From Oceanithermus desulfurans (lineage in GTDB: Bacteria; Deinococcota; Deinococci; Deinococcales; Marinithermaceae): 64,000 nucleotides of DNA. This document shows, one piece after another, positions 8,503 to 15,567 of the stretch. The notes under the pieces are model-generated. The model ran no database searches. It was not told where the DNA came from and was given only the letters and a program-made list of their open reading frames with translations. Each line of letters opens with the position of its first letter. Within the stretch, counting starts at the first letter, position 1. The stretch is taken from positions 58,468 to 122,467 of the forward strand of contig NZ_JACHEZ010000008.1 of assembly GCF_014201675.1 (NCBI RefSeq), given 5' to 3'. The position numbers were made by a program, and so were the translations under genes.

Positions 8503-8545
8503 GATCCCCGATCTCACCGGCTGCGCCGGTTCGTCGGGGATGACG
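8503..8545. repeat. REP-like palindrome, type I
   Basis: Outer arms GATCCCCGA / TCGGGGATGAC and inner stem ACCGGC/GCCGGT around TGC. Same outer frame as 8902-8943, 12403-12444 and 12799-12843, with a different inner stem. Confidence 0.85.
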
Positions 8546-8558
8546 GCAGGAGTGCGTA

Positions 8559-8581
8559 GGGGGTGGGGTGTAGGGGGTGGG
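8559..8581 (+). repeat. G-rich tract, potential G-quadruplex
   Basis: Four G-runs of 5, 4, 5 and 3 are separated by T, TGTA-like spacers and T. The tract is a tandem duplication of GTAGGGGGTGGG. It lies between the 306-bp repeat and the next repeat unit. Confidence 0.6.
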
Positions 8582-8605
8582 TACAAGAACAGGAGTTGAA
8601 GAGGC

Positions 8606-8860
8606 GCGGAAGCATGGGAGTCTTCGTGGCTTTGGGATCGCGAAGAAACGGCCGGCGGGCTTCCGTTCTCATCCGCTACGCCCGCTCCTTCTCTTTCGAG
8701 CTCCCTTTCACCACCTACTACGCACCACGAACTGTGAACTGCGAACTACAAACTACGCACCGCCCCTATCCGTTATTCCGGACGAGTGGGCCGCGCGGCC
8801 CACGAGAGCCGGAATCTTAAACTCGCGGTCGAGAAGTAGGTCGCTCGAAGCATGGAAGGT
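8606..8860 (+). repeat. dispersed repeat unit, copy L (plus)
   Basis: Shares ordered blocks with the reverse strand of 12491-12722 and 12134-12332: a GGGATNGCGAAGAAA block, GGCCGGCGGGCTTCC, a TACGCACCACG tract, GCACCGCC, then a type II palindrome. The 26-base block at 8821-8846 is identical to the reverse complement of 12505-12530. It looks like a non-coding dispersed element. Its weakly open frames have no start or codon signal. Confidence 0.75.
8772..8818. repeat. REP-like palindrome, type II
   Basis: TTATTCCGGACGAG ... GAGAGCCGGAATCTT with a perfect inner stem GTGGGCC-GCGC-GGCCCAC. It pairs with 12538-12584 in inverted orientation. Confidence 0.8.
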
Positions 8861-8901
8861 GAGGAGGTTCGTCGGTTCACTCGAAACCCGCGGCAACCAT
8901 G

Positions 8902-8943
8902 AGATCCCCCGACCTCGGCGCCTCGCGCCTCGTCGGGGATGAC
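8902..8943. repeat. REP-like palindrome, type I
   Basis: Arms GATCCCCGA / TCGGGGATGA with inner GGCGC/GCGCC stem around CTC. It continues at about 8964-9001 into a degenerate copy (GATCCCG ... GGCTTCGCCGG). Confidence 0.8.
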
Positions 8944-9134
8944 GGGGGGCGGGGCGCCACGGTAAGATCCCGTTCTCACTGGCTTCGCCGGTTAGTCCGA
9001 AGGAGGAGGGAAAAGGGCTGCTGGAGTCGGCGCCCACGAAACCCTGGATCCCGCTTCGCTCGTACGGGGAAATGAGGAAAAGGGTAAGGAAAACGGTGCC
9101 CCAGCTGGATGAACACCGTCGCGAGTTCCCTTCG
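8944..9134. other. intergenic tail of left repeat block
   Basis: Holds a degenerate REP-like copy (about 8964-9001) and a truncated one (about 9047-9075, GGATCCC ... GGGGAAATGAG). No gene is supported before the PIN-like stop at 9135. Confidence 0.4.
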
Positions 9135-9866
9135 TTACGGCTTATCCAACCTTTTCAACAGCCAGCGCGCCAGCGCCCGCACCTCACCGCTGCGGCCCGA
9201 CCAGGCCCGCACCCCCGCGCCCACCCGCACCAGCGCCTCGCGCAGGTAACGGTCGGTGGCCAGCACGTCCACGTAGGGCGCGACCGTGGCCGCCATGACC
9301 ACGTCCAGCAGGTCGCTGGCCCGCTCCTCGCGGCTGCGCTCGAGCGAGCGGAAGGCCACCAGCCGACCCAAAAGCTGGAAGAAGGGCGCCGCCTCGGCCG
9401 ACCGCGCGAGCCCCAGCCGCCCGCGCGCCCAGGCCCGCGCCGCGGCCGCCCTCCCGTAAAAGTCGCCCTCGAGCTCGAGGTCCAAAAGGCCCCATAGCGG
9501 CGCGAGATCCGCGGGTTCCTCCCAGCTCCCCCGCCGCCATAGGAAGTCTTCCCGCGCCAGACCGCCCCGCGCCACCTGGCGGCGCACCACGTCGGGCCAG
9601 GGCCGCACCCAAAACCCCTGGCTCACCCGGTCGAACATCCTGCGGAAGGCGGGCAACAGGTAGCCGCCGTGGAGCTCGAGCGCGTGAAACGGGCTCGGCG
9701 GCGCGAGCGCCCGGTCGCCCAGCACCAGCAAGGCCTCCCAGACCTCGCCGAAGGCCTCTTGTCCCGGCAGCGCCAGCAGGTGCTTGGCGATGCGCGAGGC
9801 GTAGTTCTGGTCGAGGTAGGCGAGGAGTCCCCCGCCCCGTTCGGCCGGGAGCGCGCGGTCGGCCAT
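9135..9866 (-). CDS. PIN-like nuclease candidate (DQN-type N-terminus)
   Basis: A 243-aa soluble protein. Residues 17-27 (YLDQNYASRIA) match the first acidic strand of a PIN-like group in which the first aspartate sits in a D-Q-N motif. Near residues 182-204, ASDLLD ... VDVLATDRYL resembles the later acidic positions of PIN nucleases (D-x-x-D and TDR). The middle is helical. RNase activity is an inference, not seen. The ATG at 9866 has GAAAGA upstream and a TAGGCT box 8 nt away. It diverges from ruvB, lies inside the inverted-repeat-bounded island, and has no visible antitoxin partner. Confidence 0.55.
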   Translation of the reverse strand: MADRALPAERGGGLLAYLDQNYASRIAKHLLALPGQEAFGEVWEALLVLGDRALAPPSPFHALELHGGYLLPAFRRMFDRVSQGFWVRPWPDVVRRQVARGGLAREDFLWRRGSWEEPADLAPLWGLLDLELEGDFYGRAAAARAWARGRLGLARSAEAAPFFQLLGRLVAFRSLERSREERASDLLDVVMAATVAPYVDVLATDRYLREALVRVGAGVRAWSGRSGEVRALARWLLKRLDKP

Positions 9867-9932
9867 CGTCTTTCAGCCTAGCCCTTCACTGAGCGTTAGG
9901 GGGACCGCCGGAACCCCGGGGATTCGGAAAGG

Positions 9933-9938
9933 TATCAT
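9933..9938 (+). promoter_or_regulatory. -10 box of leaderless ruvB promoter
   Basis: TATCAT ends 6 nt before the GTG at 9945. There is no Shine-Dalgarno in the gap. No clear -35 is visible. Confidence 0.65.
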
Positions 9939-9944
9939 GGGTCC

Positions 9945-10931
9945 GTGGAGCTCGACCTGACCCTGCGCCCCGAGAGCCTGGACGACTACGTCGGCCAGGA
10001 GCGGCTCAAGGCCAAGATGGCCGTCTACCTGCAGGCGGCGCGTCAGCGGGGCGAGCCGCTCGACCACCTGCTCCTCTTCGGCCCGCCGGGGCTGGGCAAG
10101 ACCACGCTGGCCCACGTGATCGCCGCGGAGCTGGGGGTGAACATCCGCGTCACCTCGGGCCCCGCCATCGAAAAGCCGGGCGACCTCGCGGCCATCCTCA
10201 CCAACAGCCTGGAAGAGGGCGACGTGCTCTTCATCGACGAGATCCACCGGCTCAGCCGCACCGCCGAGGAGCACCTCTACCCGGCGATGGAGGACTTCAA
10301 GATCGACATCGTCATCGGCCAGGGGCCGGCGGCGCGCACGATCAGGCTCGACCTACCGCGTTTCACCCTGATCGGCGCCACCACCCGCCCGGGCCTCATC
10401 TCGGGACCGCTGCGCAGCCGTTTCGGCATCGTCGAGCACCTGGAGTTCTACAGCGAGGCCGAGCTCGCCCAGGGCGTGGAGCGCGACGCCCGGCTGATGG
10501 GCATCGCCGTCGAGCGCGAGGCGGCGCTCGAGATCGGCCGCCGCAGCCGCGGCACCATGCGCGTGGCCAAGCGCCTCTTCCGCCGCGTGCGCGACTACGC
10601 CGAGGTGGCCGGCGAGACGGTGGTCTCGCTCGCCCGCACCCGTCAGGCCCTCGACGCGCTGGGCCTCGACGAGCTGGGCCTTGAAGCCCGCGACCGCCGC
10701 ATCCTGGAGACGATGATCGTCAAGTTCGCCGGCGGACCGGTGGGGCTCGAGACCCTGGCCACCGCCATGCACGAAGACCCGGCGACGCTGGAAGAGGTGC
10801 ACGAACCCTACCTGATCCAGCTCGGCCTGATCCAGCGGACCCCGCGGGGACGCGTGGCCACCGCGCGCGCTTACGAGCACCTGGGCCTCCCGCCCCCCGA
10901 GGGGCCGCGGGGCCTGTTCGAGGACGCATGA
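9945..10931 (+). CDS. ruvB: Holliday junction branch migration helicase RuvB
   Basis: A 328-aa AAA+ motor that drives Holliday junction migration with RuvA. Walker [11 protein letters not shown] lies at about 45-54, Walker [11 protein letters not shown] at 94-103, sensor 1 in LIGATTRPG and the arginine-finger region GPLRSRFGI follow, and the C-terminal winged helix ends with [10 protein letters not shown]. Full length. ruvA and ruvC are not nearby. Its last codon overlaps the DUF4388 gene by 4 nt (ATGA), so the two are translationally coupled. Confidence 0.97.
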   Translation: MELDLTLRPESLDDYVGQERLKAKMAVYLQAARQRGEPLDHLLLFGPPGLGKTTLAHVIAAELGVNIRVTSGPAIEKPGDLAAILTNSLEEGDVLFIDEIHRLSRTAEEHLYPAMEDFKIDIVIGQGPAARTIRLDLPRFTLIGATTRPGLISGPLRSRFGIVEHLEFYSEAELAQGVERDARLMGIAVEREAALEIGRRSRGTMRVAKRLFRRVRDYAEVAGETVVSLARTRQALDALGLDELGLEARDRRILETMIVKFAGGPVGLETLATAMHEDPATLEEVHEPYLIQLGLIQRTPRGRVATARAYEHLGLPPPEGPRGLFEDA

Positions 10932-11974
10932 TCAAGGGCACCCTCAGCGAACTCGACCTCGGCGAGCTGCTCAAGGCGCTCGAAGCCGCCAAGCGCTCGG
11001 CGATCGTCACGGTCAAGGCGCGCGAGGGCTGGGGCCGCATCCACCTGAACATCGGCCGCATGGTCTACGCCCGCACCGAGCCGGGGCCGCACCTGGGCGA
11101 GTACCTGGTGCGCCTCGGCTACGTCAGCCTCAAGGAGGTGCAGGACCTGGTGCTGCTGCAGCGCAACGAGAACCCCGGCACCCCCCTGGGGCAGCTGGCG
11201 CTCAGCCGCAAGATGATCACCGAACAGGACCTGCGCGAGGCGCTCTTCTACCAGGTCATCGAGGCCATCGCCACCATGCTGGGCTGGAAGGAGGGCACCT
11301 TCGTCGCCGAAGGAGCCGACGAAAACGCCTCGCAGGTGCCGCTGCCGCACACGCTCGAGACCCGCGCCGCGGTGCTCGAGGCCGCGCGCCGCCTCGACGA
11401 GTGGCACCGGGGCAGCGTCGAGCCCGACGAGGTGCTCGTCCTCGCGGGCGACCCCACCCGGCACTCGCTGCCGCGCGAAGCCTGGCAGCTGCTCGAGATC
11501 GCCGACGGCGCCCACCGGGCCCGCAGCCTCGCGGTCGAGGCGGGGCTCTCGGAGGAGCACGCCTTCCACCTGCTCTACGAGCTCAAGAGCCGCGGGCTGC
11601 TGCGTCCGGCGACGGTGGCCCCCGAGGACCCGCTCGTCCTCATCTGGGCCGAGTCCAGCCTGGTGCGGCGGCTGCTCTTCGTGCTGCTCGAGCGTGAACG
11701 CTTCCGCACCCTGATCGCCCCGGACGCCCAGGGCGCCCTGCGCATGATCGAGCGCAAGCGCCCTTCGGCGGTCCTGATCGAGGGCGACCAGCTTCCGGAA
11801 CGGGTGCGCCAGCTGCGCAGCAGCGCCGCGGGCCGCTACGTTCCGCTCTGGGTCGTCAGCGAGCAGCCCCCGCGCGGGCTTTGGGTGCGCAGCAACCGCG
11901 TCCAGTACATCCGCAAGCCCTTTGACGAGGCCGACGTGCTCGAGGCGCTGGCCCCCTTGCGACGCTCGATCTAG
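10928..11974 (+). CDS. DUF4388 (PATAN) protein with degenerate receiver-like C-terminus
   Basis: A 348-aa protein starting inside the ruvB stop. Residues about 1-100 form a DUF4388/PATAN domain ([19 protein letters not shown] ... [13 protein letters not shown]), known from two-component and gliding regulators. Residues about 75-130 resemble the GspE N-terminal-like linker ([18 protein letters not shown]). The C-terminus about 235-348 has a CheY-like pattern ([15 protein letters not shown] ... [15 protein letters not shown], with the conserved K) but the phosphoacceptor region reads VLIEGD, so phosphorylation is uncertain. Likely a regulator or scaffold. Coupling to ruvB is unusual. Confidence 0.75.
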   Translation: MIKGTLSELDLGELLKALEAAKRSAIVTVKAREGWGRIHLNIGRMVYARTEPGPHLGEYLVRLGYVSLKEVQDLVLLQRNENPGTPLGQLALSRKMITEQDLREALFYQVIEAIATMLGWKEGTFVAEGADENASQVPLPHTLETRAAVLEAARRLDEWHRGSVEPDEVLVLAGDPTRHSLPREAWQLLEIADGAHRARSLAVEAGLSEEHAFHLLYELKSRGLLRPATVAPEDPLVLIWAESSLVRRLLFVLLERERFRTLIAPDAQGALRMIERKRPSAVLIEGDQLPERVRQLRSSAAGRYVPLWVVSEQPPRGLWVRSNRVQYIRKPFDEADVLEALAPLRRSI

Positions 11975-12133
11975 CCCGATCAGCGTTTCCGCCGCAGGCC
12001 CGGCCGCCGGCGGCCGTCGGCGCGGCAAGGTTTACGGTCCAGCTGGTCCCGCGTACTCCAGGCGAGGGCGAACCGGCGCGCCACCGTCAACGTCCGCGCT
12101 TCGAACCGTCGGTTTTCCTTCCGCGCGTTTTTA
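11975..12133. other. intergenic region after the DUF4388 gene
   Basis: No gene is supported. A GGCCGCCGGCGGCC palindrome near 12002-12015 could act in termination, but no T-run follows. Confidence 0.3.
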
Positions 12134-12332
12134 AGATTCCGGACCTGTCCCGGACTTGATCCGGGATCTCGCGGGCCCCATGGCCCCCTCGTCCGGAAGG
12201 GCGTATACCGGCGGTGCGTGGTGCGAAGTGCGCGGCGTGTGGTTAGGTAAGAGTTTGAAAGAGGAGGAACCGGCCGTAGCGGGTGAGGCCGGAAGCCCGC
12301 CGGCCTTCTTTCGCAATCCCAAGAAGACGAAG
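12134..12332 (-). repeat. dispersed repeat unit, copy R-A (minus)
   Basis: On the minus strand this holds the GGGATTGCGAAAGAAG block, GGCCGGCGGGCTTCC, a CGCACCACGCACCGCC tract and a nested palindrome at 12134-12199 (outer GATTCCGGAC/GTCCGGAA, inner TCCCGGA/TCCGGGA). It is the most diverged of three copies. Confidence 0.65.
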
Positions 12333-12402
12333 AGCCGGCGCTTTCACGTCCCCCCTTCGTCACTCACGTCTCACCCCCTAGACCCTACGCCCCCCCTCTT
12401 CG

Positions 12403-12444
12403 CCATCCCCGACGAGGCGCGAAGCACCGAGGTCGGGGATCTTG
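12403..12444. repeat. REP-like palindrome, type I
   Basis: CATCCCCGACGAGGCGCGAA ... CGAGGTCGGGGATCTTG, inverted relative to 8902-8943. Confidence 0.8.
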
Positions 12445-12490
12445 CCATGGTTGCGTGCTCCAAGCGGAAGCAAACCGATGCACCGTCGTT

Positions 12491-12722
12491 ACCTTCCATT
12501 CTTTGAGCGACCTACTTCTCGACCGCGAGTTTATTTGAGACTCCGGCTCTCGCGGGCCGCGCAGCCCGCTCGTACGAAATGACGGATGACGGCGGTGCGT
12601 GGTGTGCGGTACGTGGTACGAAACAGGTAAGCAGGTGGGAGTTGTGCCAGGAGGAGCAGGGCCTGGCGGGTAGCAAACGAAGCCCGCCGGTCGTTTTCTT
12701 CGCCATCCCAGAACCCCGAAGA
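12491..12722 (-). repeat. dispersed repeat unit, copy R-B (minus)
   Basis: Mirror image of 8606-8860: GGGATGGCGAAGAAA block, CCGGCGGGCTTC, a TACCACGTACCGCACACCACG tract, GCACCGCC, a type II palindrome (12538-12584), then the shared 26-base block (12505-12530) and ATGGAAGGT. Confidence 0.7.
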
Positions 12723-12798
12723 CCCGGCATTTACGTGCCTTCTTTGTTTCCTTCGCCCCTTTCGTCACATACACTCCCCCACCTCATGACCTTCTTCC

Positions 12799-12843
12799 GT
12801 CATCCCCGACGAGGCGCGAAGCACCGAGGTCGGGGATCTTGCC
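12799..12843. repeat. REP-like palindrome, type I
   Basis: GTCATCCCCGACGAGGCGCG ... GGTCGGGGATCTTG, nearly identical to 12403-12444. Confidence 0.8.
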
Positions 12844-12877
12844 GTGTCTACGTAGACCGAACGGGCCGACGCAGCTT

Positions 12878-12925
12878 CGTCACCCCGGGCAAGCGGCCGC
12901 AGGCCGCGCGGTCCGGGGTCTTGTG
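12878..12925. repeat. REP-like palindrome, variant
   Basis: GTCACCCCGGGCAAG ... GGTCCGGGGTCTTG with inner GCGGCC/GGCCGC stem. The outer arms keep the family frame with C/T changes. Confidence 0.7.
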
Positions 12926-12951
12926 TTAGCAGACCACCCCCTCCTCTTCCT

Positions 12952-13257
12952 CGTCATCCCCGACGAACCGGCGCAGCCGGTGAGATCGGGGATCTTGTCG
13001 TGGCTGTGAGTTACGAGTGAGCAGGCGCGCCGTTGTCGCAGTCCGCACTTCGAGCGCTCAGCCCCTCATCCGCACCAAGCAAGATTCCGGGCCTGGCAAA
13101 CCTGGCGGTTTGCTCGCTCGGAATGACGGATAACAGCGGCACGTGGTACGTAGTACGTGCTAAGGGGCAAGTTGCAGGGCAGACTGGCGGCCACCGAACG
13201 GCGGTCACCGCCCGGCATGGGCCCGGGTCGCGCCCGCTTCGCGGGTTCGCCCGGGGA
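12952..13257 (-). repeat. 306-bp inverted repeat, right copy
   Basis: Reverse complement of 8240-8545 with one mismatch and no gaps. It includes the palindromes at 12952-12996 and 13080-13127. The flanking sequences beyond both ends do not match. Confidence 0.95.
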
Positions 13258-13546
13258 GTCGTATATCGGTGGAAAGGGTGCTGGATACGCAAGGCGTTCG
13301 TTGCCGGCTCGCGGCCGGTCCGCCTCCCCCCACCCCCCGACGAACAACCCCCTCCGGCGGCTTCGCCGCCACCTCCCCCGAGGGGGAGGTAATAAACCCC
13401 CAGCTTGTAGCTCGTGGCCCGCGATTCGTGGAAACACCCCAGCACGTCGCACCGCGCGCGCCGGATGTGGTTGATCACGTACCACGCGCCACGTACGACG
13501 CGGCACACAGGACACCACACCTAACCCCTCGTCGCCCGGGATGGAG
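13258..13546. other. intergenic region with hairpins between repeat and ade
   Basis: No gene is supported. A perfect hairpin ACCTCCCCC-GA-GGGGGAGGT lies at 13371-13390, preceded by GGCGG/CCGCC arms around CTT. Another TACCACGCGCCACGTACGACG tract is near 13478-13500. The hairpin could terminate transcripts from either side but lacks a T-run. Confidence 0.4.
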
Positions 13547-15280
13547 CTAGCCTTCCGCGGGTCCGACCCAGAGGTCCACGAGCTCGAAGCGGTCCACGTC
13601 CACCAGGCCGCGGTCGGTGAGCTTGAGGTGGGGGATCACCTCCAGCGGCAGGAAGGCCAGCTGCATGAAGGGGTCGCGCGAGCTGGCCCCCAGGCGCTCG
13701 CGCGCTCGCTCCAGCAGGGCGTTCATCTGCGCGTGCACCACCTCGATGGGCTCGTCGGAGATCAGCCCCGCGATCGGCAGCGGCACCACGGCCAGCACCT
13801 CGTCCCCGAGCGCCGCCGCGTAGCCGCCGCCGGCGCGGACCACGGCCTCCAGGGCGGTGCGCATCGAAGCGTCGTCCATGCCCGCCACCGTCAGGTTATG
13901 GCTGTCGTGGCCCACGCTGCCGGCGATGGCGCCGCGCGCGAGCCCCAGCCCCTGCACGAACCCGACCGCGCGGCGCCCCCCGTTGCCGTGGCGCTCGAGC
14001 ACCGCCAGCTTGGCGAGGTCGCGCGCCGGGTCGGCCACGGCCAGGCCGTCCTCGACCCGGGGCTCCAGCCGCGCCTCGTCGGTGATCAGCTGCCCCTCGT
14101 GGGCCACGATCACCCGCAGCCGCTCGCCGCGGACCGGCACGGCCAGGTCGAGGTCCGCAAGCTCCACCGCGACGGTGCCACGCACGGCCGCCTCGTCGGC
14201 CTCCGCCGCGGCCGTAAAGAGGGACCGCCCGGCCGCAGCCACCTTGCGGCCGCGGAACCAGACGGCGTGCACCTCGAAACCCTCCAGGTCCTCGAAGGCC
14301 ACCAGGTCGGCCCAACGCCCCGGTGCCACCGCGCCGCGGTCGCGCAGCCCGAAGGCCTCGGCCGCGCTCAGGGTAGCCATGCGCAGGGCGAGCAGCGGGT
14401 CCACCCCGCCGGCCACCGCCCGGCGCAGCATGTGGTCGACGTGCCCCTCCTCCAGCAGCTCGGCGGGGTGACGGTCGTCGGAGCAGAAGGCCAGGCGCGC
14501 GGCGGTGGCCGGGGTTACCGCGGGCAGCAGGTCTTCGAGGTTCCGCGCCGCCGTGCCCTCGCGCAGGAAGACGTAGAGCCCCGCGGCCACCTTCTCGAGC
14601 GCCTCGTCCGGGGCCACCGACTCGTGGTCGGCCCAGGGCCCGGCGGCCGCGTAGGCGGCGAGCGTCTTCCCCCTCACCCCCGGGGCGTGGCCATCGATCG
14701 GCCGGCCCCGGAAGGCCAGCAGCTTTTCCACCGCGTCGGGCTCGGCGTTCACTGCGCCGGGCACGTTCATGAACTCGGCCAGGCCCAGCACCCGCGGGTG
14801 CTCCAGGAAGGGCAGCAGGTCGCCGGCGGCCAGCCGGGCGCCGCTCGAGGAAAGGTGCGAGGCGGGCACGCAGCTCGGCAGGTTGACGAGCACGTCGAGG
14901 GGCAGCCCCTCGCTGGCCTCGAGCAGGTAGCGGACGCCGGCGGTTCCCGCCACGTTGGCGATCTCGTGGGGATCGCTGATCACCGTCGTGGTGCCGCGCG
15001 GTACCACCGCCCGCGCGTACTCCGCGGGGCGCACCATGCTCGACTCCAGGTGCACGTGGGCGTCGATCAGGCCCGGGGCCAGGTAACGACCCTCCAGGTC
15101 CTCGGTGCGCGGGCCCGCGTAGTCGCCCACGCCGGCGACGCGCCCCTCCGCCAGGGCGACGTGCCCCCAGGCCACACGCCCGGAAAAGACGTCGATCACG
15201 CGCGCGTTCGCAAGCACCAGGTCGGGCTCCACCTCGCCGCGCGCCACCGCCAACAACCGCCGGTACGCCTGAGAATCCAT
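13547..15280 (-). CDS. ade: adenine deaminase
   Basis: A 577-aa amidohydrolase of the adenine deaminase family, converting adenine to hypoxanthine and ammonia in purine salvage. The metal-binding motif GLIDAHVHLESSM lies at about 60-72; PHEIANV, DGHAPG and CSDDRHP follow as expected, and the C-terminal domain contains SVGHDSHNLTVAG. The ATG at 15280 gives the family's usual N-terminus; a TATACT box 5 nt upstream makes a leaderless start likely. Longer in-frame extension upstream is unsupported. Confidence 0.95.
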   Translation of the reverse strand: MDSQAYRRLLAVARGEVEPDLVLANARVIDVFSGRVAWGHVALAEGRVAGVGDYAGPRTEDLEGRYLAPGLIDAHVHLESSMVRPAEYARAVVPRGTTTVISDPHEIANVAGTAGVRYLLEASEGLPLDVLVNLPSCVPASHLSSSGARLAAGDLLPFLEHPRVLGLAEFMNVPGAVNAEPDAVEKLLAFRGRPIDGHAPGVRGKTLAAYAAAGPWADHESVAPDEALEKVAAGLYVFLREGTAARNLEDLLPAVTPATAARLAFCSDDRHPAELLEEGHVDHMLRRAVAGGVDPLLALRMATLSAAEAFGLRDRGAVAPGRWADLVAFEDLEGFEVHAVWFRGRKVAAAGRSLFTAAAEADEAAVRGTVAVELADLDLAVPVRGERLRVIVAHEGQLITDEARLEPRVEDGLAVADPARDLAKLAVLERHGNGGRRAVGFVQGLGLARGAIAGSVGHDSHNLTVAGMDDASMRTALEAVVRAGGGYAAALGDEVLAVVPLPIAGLISDEPIEVVHAQMNALLERARERLGASSRDPFMQLAFLPLEVIPHLKLTDRGLVDVDRFELVDLWVGPAEG

Positions 15281-15363
15281 GGCTAAGTATATCGGGGGCC
15301 GGGGTGAGGCCCGTGGGCGTCCCGCTTTCATTTCCGCCGCCGCTGCTGTGCTAAGGTACGGCC

Positions 15364-15567
15364 GTGAAGGTGATTCTGCGCACGCCGCACAAGGAAGAAC
15401 GCGAGCTGGAGGGGCCGCTCACGGTGCGCGAGCTGCTCGAGCGCCTCGACATGGACCCCGAGGGCGTCATCGTCGCCCGGGGCCGCGAACTGCTCACGCT
15501 GGACACGCGCGTGGAGGACGACGCCACCGTCGAGGTGATCCGCGCCATCTCCGGGGGCGGCGCGTGA
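15364..15567 (+). CDS. ttuB: ubiquitin-like sulfur carrier TtuB
   Basis: A 67-aa MoaD/ThiS-like beta-grasp protein (VILRTPHKEERELEG, VRELLERLDMDPEGVIVARG, LLTLDTRVEDDATVEVIRAISGG). In Thermus TtuB carries thiocarboxylate sulfur to TtuA for 2-thiolation of ribothymidine 54 in tRNA and also forms protein conjugates. The C-terminus here reads ISGGGA, so an alanine follows the glycines needed for thiocarboxylation. GTG start, 6 nt after TAAGGT (15352-15357), leaderless. Stop overlaps ttuA (GTGA). Confidence 0.88.
   Translation: MKVILRTPHKEERELEGPLTVRELLERLDMDPEGVIVARGRELLTLDTRVEDDATVEVIRAISGGGA

Larger units (their letters stand above)
8240..8545 (+). repeat. 306-bp inverted repeat, left copy
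   Basis: Compared base by base with the reverse complement of 12952-13257, this segment matches with one difference (A at 8471 against G) and no gaps. It contains two REP-like palindromes and a TACGTACCACG tract. It carries no credible gene, since the frames over it are open only by GC bias. Confidence 0.95.

Noticed and set aside
8105..13546. CRISPR array in the repeat-rich island
   Set aside because: The repeats are palindromes at irregular distances and in both orientations, without constant spacers; no cas genes are present.
8105..13546. Insertion sequence or transposase in the island
   Set aside because: No transposase-like protein is found in any frame. The inverted repeats are internal non-coding DNA, not IS ends.
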